Part shown: piece by piece, positions 32,801-44,800 of the stretch | How the letters are laid out: each line of letters starts with the position of its first letter | How positions within the stretch are numbered: the first letter of the stretch is position 1 | DNA from: Achatina immaculata | Lineage: Eukaryota > Mollusca > Gastropoda > Stylommatophora > Achatinidae | Assembly: GCA_009760885.1 (NCBI GenBank) | Contig: CM019716.1 | Location: 6,295,938-6,359,937, forward strand | Direction of reading: 5' to 3' | Length of the DNA stretch: 64,000 nt | Notes under the pieces: model-generated | Told to the model about the DNA's origin: nothing | The model's input: only the letters and a program-made list of their open reading frames with translations | The model's database searches: none | Translations under genes and position numbers: made by a program

Positions 32801-35800
32801 ATGTCATACAACAGAAAATATATAGAAGACATGTCATGTGACAGAAAATATCTGGCTGAAGAAATGTCATGTGACCAAAAAAATATGGCTGAAGAAATGT
32901 CATGTGACAGAAAATATCTAGAAGAAATGTCATGTGACAGAAAATATCTGGTTGAAGAAATGTCAATTACCCACTTCAACAAACAAGAAAACATGAAAAC
33001 AAAGGCAGGAGAAGTGGGACAGATATTACAAAATGTGAAACTCAAGTCTACAAATGAATTATCTCACAAACCATTGTAAATCTGTCACTTATAAAGTTAT
33101 AATAATTTATTACAAATAAAATGCTGACAATTTATGTCCACTCACCAGGTGGCAATGTGACAAATGGACTTTTCACATTGTTTCTCAAATCATACGGCTT
33201 AGAGGTCTGCAGAAATGCATAGGTTAACAAGACTCCTTTAAGATTTTCATCTTCTGCTCGGTCAACTAACATGGTTAGAAGGCCTTGGTTGCTGGCAAGG
33301 TTCTGATGAATAACAAAACCACACTCCCTTATAATTTTGTTCTAAATTATAACCGAAGCTTATCTAATGTTTAAAAAAAAAAAGGTAAAAGTGAAAATGA
33401 ATGCCACTCTAAGATGTGAAATGATGTGGTAACAACGGGAGACTGATAGTCTTGTAGAATTATATCAAGTGAGGGCTGGATTTTGTTGCTGATGTTTATC
33501 CTGGATGTTAGATTGTAGGTGATGGTTTACCCTTGGTAACAGGGTTAGGTTGTAGGTGATGGTTTACCCTTGGTAACAGGTTTAGGTTGTAGGTGATGTT
33601 TACCCTTGGTAACAGGTTAGGTTGTAGGTGATGTTTACCCTTGGTAACAGGTTTAGGTTGTAGGTGATGTTTACCCTTGGTAACAGGGTTAGGTTGTAGG
33701 TGATGGTTTACCCTTGGTAACAGGTTTAGGTTGTAGGTGATGTTTATCCTTGGTAACAGGTTTAGGTTGTAGGTGATGTTTACCCTTGGTAACAGGGTTA
33801 GGTTGTAGGTGATGGTTTACCCTTGGTAACAGGTTTAGGTTGTAGGTGATGTTTACCCTTGGTAACAGGGTTAAGTTGTAGGTGATGTTTACCCTTGGTA
33901 AGAGGTTTAGGTTGTAGGTGATGTTTACCCTTGGTAACAGGGTTAGGTTGTAGGTGATGTTTACCCTTGATAACAGAATTAGGTTGTAGGTGATGTTTAC
34001 CCTTGGTAATAGGGTTAGTTTGTAGGTGATGGTTTACCCTTGGTAACAGGGTTAGGTTGTAGGCGATGTTTACCCTTGATAATAGGGTTAGGTTGTAGGT
34101 GATGTTTACCCTTGGTAATAGGGTTAGGTTGTAAGTGATGTTTATCCTAGATAACAGGATCTAGCTGTAAGTGATGTTTATCCTAGATAACAGGATCTAG
34201 CTGTAAGTGATGTTTATCCTAGATAACAGGATCTAGCTGTAAGTGATGTTTATCATAGATAACAGGATCTAGTTGTAGCTGATGGTTATCCTAGATAACA
34301 GGATGTCAATATGCATCCTTTCCAATCTGAACCAGTTTCTCATCATTCTTTTCATCTAGACAAACTTTTTTCAGTTTATCAGTTCTAACTTTAAAAAGCT
34401 TTCAATGTTAAAGAACTGTTTACCTTGAAATACAGCAAGCGGGAGACATCTACAAGATATGAATTCCTTCTCTCTGTATAAGATGACCAGACACGCAAAG
34501 CAACTGCACCACCAACTAAAGTGAAAACCAGGGCCCAGTCAAGCTGTTTAAAAATAATAAAAACAAGAATATTCTGAACATTAAAAATAAATCATATTTA
34601 TCCTTGTATCAATAATCTAAGAGTTTGAACATTAAAAACAAATCATATTTGTCCTTGTATCAATAATCTAAGAGTTAGAACATTAAAAACAAACCATATT
34701 TATCCTTGTATCAATAATCTAAGAGTTAGAACATTAAAAACAAATCATATTTATCCTTGTATCAATAATCTAAGAGTTTGAACATTAAAAACAAATCATA
34801 TTTATCCTTGTATCAATAATCTAAGAGTTAGAACATTAAAAACAAATCATATTTATCCTTGTATCAATAATCTAAGAGTTAGAACATTAAAAACAAATCA
34901 TATTTATCCTTGTATCAATAATCTAAGAGTTTGAACATTAAAAACAAATCATATTTATCCTTGTATCAATAATCTAAGAGTTTGAACATTAAAAACAAAT
35001 CATATTTATCCTTGTATCAATAATCTAAGAGTTTGAATATTAAAAACAAATCATATTTATCCTTATATTAATAATCTAAGAGTTTGAACATTAAAAAGAC
35101 ATACATTTATCATTAACCTATATGACACTGCATGCATGTCCACATATTTAGATACATATGCATACACACACACACACACCTACCTATTCATAGTTAACAA
35201 TGACTACAGGATAATACGCAGTGTTTTACATAATACCAAGGACAATGCATAATCTTTTTCTTCTTCGCACGCACGCACGCACACTGGTGATAATGTGTGG
35301 TACGCTGATTTTTGTGATGTGCTTTTTGGCTGGGTACCTCCAACTTCAGCACCTTTCCTTGCTAGGGCAGACTGTGGTCTTGCTCGGACTGCCATGAAGA
35401 CAGTGGTGTAGGCTGGCCTGGTCAAAACTTAATTTTGCAGTCTCTGGTGGCTGTACTTAAGCCCCTTCTCCATGTCAGATCCAGCATGCAACGCTGGCTG
35501 GCCAGACAGCTTTGAGACACTTCCACAGAGACACTCCAACTTTGGAATGAGGAATCCGATGAGTGCCTCAATGATATCCATTCCCCATCACCTATAGTCT
35601 GCTGGCTCTGTTTTGTTGACATCATTCTGATAGCCATTGTTGTAAAGACCCATAGGCTTGTCATGTCCTGGATTCATTGGTTTCACACCAGATTTTCCTC
35701 ATCCTTGCTAGTGATATCCATGTCCCCATCTGTCCATCAACCTGACATTATATTTTATAAAAATAACAACTACAATTAATGTTGATTGCTACAAGTTTCT

Positions 35801-38800
35801 GGGCTACAGAAGTAGGTCAGAGTTTTTAAGCAAACAGATCTACGTTCCCTGTCTCACAAAGACTATGTTAAGATAAATGTGCTCTTAACACAGTAGTTCC
35901 CAGGTATACAGAATGTTTTAACTATGTTCCCTGTCTCACAAAGACTACGTTAAGATAAATGTGCTCTTAACACAATAGTTCCCAGGTATACAGAATGTTT
36001 TAACTATGTTCCCAAATCCTGCATTTCCTTCAGAACCTCACTGGAAAAAAAGATTAATTACCAACTCTCCAACGTGCAGCAAATGCTATAGTGAAAAAAA
36101 ATGTGGCCGTCATTGGTTGTCATTCTGTTTCAGAGTATATGTGGTTCTAAATTGTGGATATCCTGGAAACAGTTTTTTTTTAAACTCTTTCTATACTTTG
36201 TGTCACACTGTGTGACAATCCGGCAGACACTTTTTGTCTTGTATACACGTCATGTGCTGGTCTCTAATGTTGAAGTTACTGAAAGTATGCTTTAAAATCT
36301 GACCAATCCGGTGGTATCACTTCCTTCTGGGAATCATTCTCGACACGAAGCTTGGGAGATTTGTGATTCAGGGCCATTGTGTTTTAATTTTAACCGTTTT
36401 TTCCTAAGGTTATCATCGCTAGGTTTTTTTTTTACAAACAAAGATGGCGTCCAGTGCTAGCTCCTCTCATCAGAGCCACGTATGTCTGTTTTACAAGATC
36501 AAAATTTAATTTAAGAGTGGCTAGACCACGCTGAAGAGGATGCAGATAGCGATTTTGAGCTGTCGGACTCAGGTGCTGCTGCTGATTCAAGTGATGAGGA
36601 TGATACAGTACACCGGCCAAGCCGAACAGAATTCACTTCTACTGTTCAGGGTGTCCAAATCTTCCACATCTGCATCCTCAGTGATATGCTCAATACCACT
36701 TTAGTGCTTAGAATGTAACAACAACAAATAAATAAATGTTGTAAATCGAATGCTTCCACTTTTTCAAATTTAAAAAAAACACAATGGCCTCTGTCTTCCA
36801 GAAAACATTAATCACTGCCCACTTTTTTCATGTAAATATTACCTACCCACAAGGTGTTTTTAGTCTGCTGTAAATGCTTCATTAGTGTATGTTTTCATGT
36901 AAATTCTGAAGGATATGTGAAGAAAAGGTGTTTGTGTACATTTTTATTTGTTTTTGATATATTCAGCTATCTACAGCGGATTAATCTGAAGGGTAAGTGA
37001 AAAAAACATTGTTCAATTTCTTCATTTACCATTCTTTCTTCTCAGTTTTTAGCTCTTTTTTGTCTTCTATACTATTAAAACACTAACAATTTTATTAGAA
37101 AAACAAAACACAATTTTTTCTGTTTAAACTAATGTATAATACGTCATACTACAAGTCAGACTATGCTTTTGTCGTTCTTTTAAATGTGACAACCATCCCA
37201 TTTCACTTTATGAAATGTAACCCCCTTGGTCATTTCGTGGAAAACCCCCCAGTACAGACAGAGTTAAATTGTATTTCATTTAATTTTGAGCTGTAACAGA
37301 ATTCCTTAATTCTGGAATTCTATTCTTTTATTTAACGTTATAGGGGAGTTCCAGGGATTTATTTGGTAGAATGATGTAGTGGTTAGCGCCCTTAGTTATT
37401 TTTTTTTTAAGTACACATCAACTAAAGGTCAGGTTTGACACGTTGAAGGCCATTTCTTGTCATGTCCTGGCATGGGAATTTTTACAGTTAACTAAAGTTA
37501 TTTAGGACATGTTTGTTTAAGCCGTTATTTTTAGTTACAGAAAAACTTAAATTAGGATTGTCGTTTTTAGATTACTGTCCAAGGTCATAAACAGGTCTGA
37601 GATGGACTGAGATTTTAGGCAGAAATGTTTTAATCACGATTTTTATCTTCCATGAGACATAATCTTCAGGAAGATTTAGAAACAGGAATTGTAGTTCATA
37701 TTTAAGGACCAAAACTCTTAAGTAGGATTATGATAAGGATTAGATTGATTAGTAGTTTGGGATTCATTATGATTGCAAATTCATTATGTAGAGTTTGACT
37801 GAGAAGGATGTTTCAGATAGGATGCTAGGAAGTGATCTGTTAGTTTTTTTCCTCATGGATCCAATGTGTAAATTTATGATGCAGCTACGAGTTGTTAGAA
37901 ATAGTTTGTAAATGAATAAATGTGAATTAGTTCTATTCAGATTTTTGAGGACTTTAAGTCTGATATTTTTGGTGATGTGAAGTTGTATGTAAGGATCTAT
38001 GGAATTTTCAGTGAGTTAGTAAGTTGGCTCTCATTCATCATGTTGAATGCCCATTTTTCCTAGATGAGAATGATTGTTGCCCACTCCCTCTTTTATGGCG
38101 AAGTAGTTCTCGTCGGGAGAGGAGTTGGATTATTCATCTGTTTACTCAATTTATTGCTACATCCTCACGTATTCGCCACTCATTTTTCCCATAATAAATA
38201 TGTGTAATTGCTATTATCAATTTGAGTTAACACTCAACCTGTTGAGATGTATTCATTCTCAGTTACACATTAAAATTCCTCAGATGTAATCAGTAGATAG
38301 AGGAAGAAAAAGTAGTTCAGTTTATCACTTGGGTGGCGGCTTTACACAATTGCGAAGTACTTTAATTAGTGCCTTGTCTTGGCACATACCATACTATACC
38401 ACTCTACTTTAGAGCCTTTAAAGAGGAACCATCCAACTGCTTCCACTGTGAAAAAGTGGATTATTTCACGAACATGGGAAAATCTGCTCGTGATTGTTCT
38501 AGAAACAAATGTTACACCTGAGGTAAGAATCTGCCACACATGCAAAGCTGGATGATGACTTTCTATAATCTCTGAAGCTGACCCAAAGAGGTCAACTTCT
38601 CATCAAGCTCCACCACAACAAGAAATGCAATGTGTGTCTGGTAAGTAATGAGACTTATTTTAATCAGCCAATCAGCAGGGTTTTTATTTTTTTCAGCCAA
38701 TCAGTGGGGCCAGAGGGCGGATTCTCTGGTCCTGAAGGTTAGTGGGGGAATGTTAGATAAAGGGTTGATATCTTGTCATTTGGCTCTGAGATTTTACAGA

Positions 38801-41800
38801 AGTGGACAGCTGTTAAAGCGTCACGTAATGGTCAAAATGCAGAAGTGTTGAGCAGCAATAAAATTTTGTGTTAAACTTGAAAAATCCACTACTGAGATGC
38901 TTGCTATGATACAGAAAGCCTATGGGAAGGATGCTTTATTGAAAGCACAAGTGTTTCGGTGGCACAAGAAGGAAGAGAGAGCATCAAGTATGAACAATGC
39001 ACAGGGCGCCCATTAAATGTGCAAACTGAAGATGAAATCGATGCTCACTGTCTTTTTATAACTCTAAAGAAGTCAATAAGGAGTTTGTACCACCCAGACG
39101 AAAGGTCAACATAGCATTTTATGTGGAAGTCTTTAAATGGCTGAAGAACAGAGTCCCGTGCGTCTGTCCAGAGATCACCAACGCCTGAGTTCTTCACCAC
39201 GACAAAGAGTTAAGCCACTTCTGGTGAAACAAACTGTGGCAATGCTGTGCCAACCTACATACAGCCCGCACTTGACCCGGGCTGACTTCTTTTTGTTTTC
39301 CTGGCTCAAATCAAGGTGGAAAGGCCACCATTTTGAGACTGCTAATGATGTGGAAGCTGCCGTGACGAGTACTTTGAAGGAGATCCCTGTTAAAGATTTC
39401 CAGGCGAGCTACAACGTATGGCAGAACCGCTGGCAATGGTGTAGTGATGATCAAGGATGTTATTTCGAGGAATTTAAGTATGTGTAAGTATATCTTGAAC
39501 AAATCGAATTTTATAGAATCAGTCTCATTACTTAACAGACACACCTTGTATGCTTATCCTTTTCCTGCTGGTCAAACCGAGATAATACAACCACCTACGC
39601 TTCTAGGAGAAATGAGCTGATTCAGATCCACTATCTGTACCATCCCTTTAGGGCAGCCACTGTCCACCAACAAATTCCTAGAACACAAAATCAACGATTT
39701 CCAAAAGCTGAGACTGCTCACTTACTTGTAAACTGACCAGAACACCGGCTATTTTAGCCAGGACACCACAACCTGCAACACACACTGAACTAATCAGAAT
39801 TCCTCTGTCTACAGCATGCATGTGTATCCTCCCATCAGGCACTAGCATCTCTATTCCTTGAACAGGAACCTGAAATGGATGGCACATAAGCAAGCAATCA
39901 ATCAATCAGTCAATGCAACATTTACATTGCTATTAACTGTTGATAAAAAAACACATATGAATATGAAGTACATTTCTGCACATATTTTGCTTACCTCTTT
40001 GAAAGCTTTCAGTGAGAGTTTTGAGTCTTTCTTCAGTCGAAGAGCTACCACAACTCTCTTGTAGAACTCAAGAGGTTTTCTAGGCCTCAGCAGTCTGCTC
40101 AAAATTCTTTCAGAGAAGGACAAATGTAGATCTGGCACCTCATGGCCAAAAACCCAGAAACGGAGGACATCATAACGGCTTAGGTCAACACTCACCTACC
40201 AAAACAGGATATAAGAACTGGTAAATAAAAGATAAAGCTGAAATACTGTAGTGTACACAGTCTGACAGAAAGTTGTTTTTTTTTTTCTGGCAGACCATGT
40301 AAAGTTGGTAAGTATGACAGAAAGCTGTTTCTGGCAGACCATGTAAACCTGGTAAGTATGACAGAAAGCTGTTTCTGGCAGACCATGTAAAGCTGGTAAG
40401 TATGACAGAAAGCTGTTTCTGGCAGACCATGTAAACCTGGTAAGTATGACAGAAAGCTATTTCTGGCAGACCATGCAGACCTGGTAAGTATGACAGAAAG
40501 CTATTTCTGGCAGACCGTGCAGACCTGGTAAGTATGACAGAAAGCTGTTTCTGGCAGACCGTGTAAAGCTGGTAAGTATGACAGAAAGCTGTTTCTGGCA
40601 GACCATGTAAACCTGGTAAGTATGACAGAAAGCTATTTCTGGCAGACCATGCAGACCTGGTAAGTATGACAGAAAGCTATTTCTGGCAGACCATGCAGAC
40701 CTGGTAAGTATGACAGAAAGCTGTTTCTGGCAGACCATGTAAACCTGGTAAGTATGACAGAAAGCTGTTTCTGGCAGACCATGTAAACCTGGTAAGTATG
40801 ACAGAAAGCTGTTTCTGGCAGACCATGTAAAGCTGGTAAGTATGGCAGAAAGCTGTTTCTGGCAGACCATGTAAAGCTGGTAAGTATGACAGAAAGCTGT
40901 TTCTGGCAGACCATGTAAAGTTGATAAGTATGGCAGAAAGCTGTTTCTGGCAGACCATGTAAAGCTGGTAAGTATGACAGAAAGCTGTTTCTGGCAGACC
41001 ATGTAAAGTTGATAAGTATGACAGAAAGCTGTTTCTGGCAGACCATGTAAAGTTGGTAAGTATGACAGAAAGCTGTTTCTGGCAGACCATGTAAAGTTGA
41101 TAAGTATGGCAGAAAGCTGTTTCTGGCAGACCATGTAAAGCTGGTAAGTATGACAGAAAGCTGTTTCTGGCAGACCATGTAAAGCTGGTTTTGTTTTAAA
41201 TTCCAAGGGTCTAAAGATGGTGACTCTTTTATTTCAAAATTTAAAAAATATGATCAGAAACTCTGGATTATTATCACTGTGTTCAGGACAAGTCTACGGG
41301 TTCTCTAATCTTACTTCCTCTTTTAGCCTCCCTGGTACTGCGAGCTGGTGTTCTTTGTAGCCAGTGCTGTGAAGATATTGAGGCATGGCATCATGTCAGC
41401 TTCGGAACAGGTTATGGCAGTTATATTTTCAGTACCTGAGTGCAGTTAAATAGCAGGGGGGTGAGCAACGCTTCTTTAGCAGACTCCACCACCATGAGGA
41501 CTATGATGATCCCTGCCCTGTTAGCCATGCGAGGCCTGTTGCTGGGGGTACCGAAAGAAAGGTGGGACAGGGTCTTGGTCAGCTATGTTTCACCAACCCT
41601 TACACTAGCATGTCAGTCGACTGATCTTACTTAGTGAGGATCTCAACACAGGTGCATGTACTCGGTAGCAACAGATAGAATCCTCACTGACAGTCATTTC
41701 TGTTGGTCCTGATAATCACACCATCAGTTTAACACAGTCATGTGTCTGTCAAACACTGTCATATGTCTAAGACAATCAAGTGTCTAACACAATCATGTGT

Positions 41801-44800
41801 GTCTAATGCAGTTATTTGTCTGTCTACATAGTCATGTGTCTGTCTAATGCAGTCATGTGTCTAGCAAACATGTCTAACACAGTCATATGTCTAACAGACA
41901 TGTCTAACACAGTCATATGTCTAACAGACATGTCTAACACAGTCATATGTTTAACACAGTCATATGTCTAACAGACATGTCTAACATAGTCATATGTCTA
42001 ACAGACATGTCTAACACAGTCATATGTCTAACATAGTCATATGTCTAACAGACATGTCTAACACAGTCATATGTCTAACAGACATGTCTAACTAACACAG
42101 TCATATGTCTAACAGACATGATTAACTAACACAGTCATATGTCTAACAGACATGTCTAACACAGTCATATGTCTAACAGACATGTCTAACATAGTCATGT
42201 GTCCTATCTCAGTCCTCTAAAAACCTACTCTATCCAAACCAACACCAGCACTCACCCTCACTTTATCTCGTGTTTCATGGCCCTTCAACAAATCTTCAAC
42301 TTTTTTGGCAGGCAACTCCTGGAAATGTGCTCTGGTCAAGACATCATCCAGATGCTGCAGAAGCACGTACTCTGTGTCCAGCTTTTCTCTTCTTGTGGAC
42401 TCTCTTGATTTTAGTGTGTCTTTATCAGGATTTAATGGATCAAACAAAACCTGGAGAAAAGCATTACCAATTTAGAATCATATAAATAAAAGATGCTTAA
42501 GTTATAAAGAGTCTTTAGATGCCTGGTTTATGAGTTCTCATTTTGTGCCAGGTGATGATATATGAGGGCTTTTTTAAATTGTCCTATATGACCATCAAGA
42601 AAGTGAGAAAGACATGGTCTGAGGTATCCTGATTTGCTCAAGATAGGATTGGCTGGAGAACCTTTGCTGATGCCTTATGCTCCACTGAGAGTACAGAAGA
42701 TGATGGTGGTGATGATATCACCATCAATATTTCACCATCAATGCATCAACATCAATATATCACCATCAATACACTTATAATAATCAACTGCATATTTTAG
42801 AACTGTATATTTTAGCTAGTGATTTTTCACTTCTACATTACCATGTGAGCTTGATTCCTTGATGTCATCAAATTCACACAACATTCTTGATTTTAAAATG
42901 CTTCTTCATAAAAGGAAACTTCAGGTCTCTTCTACTTTTGAAGATATTTTCACCCATTTTCAACTATATAACTATGCAGTGGGGAATTCTTTTTTATATA
43001 CATTTAAAAAACTACCCACACATTCTTGAATGTATCATTTTCTTTTGGGCCAGATAAATACATTATGGACTTAACAAAAAAAACAACAAGGAATCCATTT
43101 TTCTATATGAAGCAAGTGTTTGGCTTGTCAGCGCCTTAAAACTATACAGATGTAAAAACAAATGATATGTGCTAAATTTTAGAGTGGTTTGTCCTACCAT
43201 ATTTCCATGTTTTAAATTTAAATGACACTACAAAAAAAAATAATAATAATAATTTGTTGATTGAATGCTTCATCACTGTCTTCAATAAAACTGTTGAATT
43301 TACTTGTTAAACACCCGCATCACTGCTAGTTTACATACCCACTAGATCGCAGCAGGTTCCTTGTTTTATGTGAACAAATACTAGGCCATTCTTAATCTCA
43401 AGTTTGAAGCTAGGGTAAATTTCAGTTTCATCCAAGGTCTGAAAACAGTCTCATAACTTCTGCCAGTCACTAAATATCAAATTCTCAAATTTCTGATGAC
43501 AACATTGTAAACTTATGCCTGTCACAGAATAAATTTCAGTCGTCTTCAAGTTCGAAAAGCACCTTCACAAACTTCTCCCTCAGATCTCTGGCCAAGCTTG
43601 TTGTGTATTCTCCCTCAGATCTCTGGCCAAGCTTGTTGTGTATTCTCCCTAAGATCTCTGGCCAACTTTGTTGTGTATTCTCCCTCAGATCTCTGGCCAA
43701 TTTTGTTGTGTATTCTCCCTAAGATCTCTGGCCAAACTTGTTGTGTATTCTCCCTCAGATCTCTGGCCAACTTTGTTGTGTATTCTCCCTCAGATCTCTG
43801 GTCAAACTTGTTGTGTATTCTCCCTCAGATCTCTGGCCAAGCTTGTTGTGTATTCTCCCTCAGATCTCTGGCCAAACTTGTTGTGTATTCTCCCTCAGAT
43901 CTCTGGCCAAACTTGTTGTGTATTCTCCCTCAGATCTCTGGCCAAACTTGCTGTGTATTCTCCCTAAGATCTCTGGCCAAACTTGTTGTGTATTCTCCCT
44001 AAGATCTCTGGCCAAACTTGTTGTGTATTCTCCCTAAGATCTCTGGCCAACCTTGCTGTGTATTCTCCCTCAGATCTCTGGTCCAGCTTTTCTCTTCTTG
44101 TGGACTCTCTTGATTTTAGTGTGTCTTTATCAGGATTTAATGGATCAAACAAAACCTGGAGAAAAGCATTACCAATTTAGAATCATATAAATAAAAGATG
44201 CTTAAGTTATAAAGAGTCTTTAGATGCCTGGTTTATGAGTTCTCATTTTGTGCCAGGTGATGATATATGAGGGCTTTTTTAAATTGTCCTATATGACCAT
44301 CAAGAAAGTGAGAAAGACATGGTCTGAGGTATCCTGATTTGCTCAAGATAGGATTGGCTGGAGAACCTTTGCTGATGCCTTATGCTCCACTGAGAGTACA
44401 GAAGATGATGGTGGTGATGATATCACCATCAATATTTCACCATCAATGCATCAACATCAATATATCACCATCAATACACTTATAATAATCAACTGCATAT
44501 TTTAGAACTGTATATTTTAGCTAGTGATTTTTCACTTCTACATTACCATGTGAGCTTGATTCCTTGATGTCATCAAATTCACACAACATTCTTGATTTTA
44601 AAATGCTTCTTCATAAAAGGAAACTTCAGGTCTCTTCTACTTTTGAAGATATTTTCACCCATTTTCAACTATATAACTATGCAGTGGGGAATTCTTTTTT
44701 ATATACATTTAAAAAACTACCCACACATTCTTGAATGTATCATTTTCTTTTGGGCCAGATAAATACATTATGGACTTAACAAAAAAAACAACAAGGAATC

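Noticed and set aside
32735..33079. Plus-strand MSCDRKYLEE repeat protein
   Set aside because: 30-bp minisatellite within a TMEM143 intron, open on both strands.
33505..34320. GGGTTAGG-containing repeat as an internal telomere tract
   Set aside because: The unit is 35 bp with only an incidental GGTTAG word; there are no consecutive TTAGGG repeats.
40457..41206. 249-codon minus-strand open frame with repeating LPETAFCHTYQLYMVCQK peptide
   Set aside because: It is the 44-bp minisatellite read through. All three frames are open because the unit lacks stops, and no exon context or conserved domain supports it.
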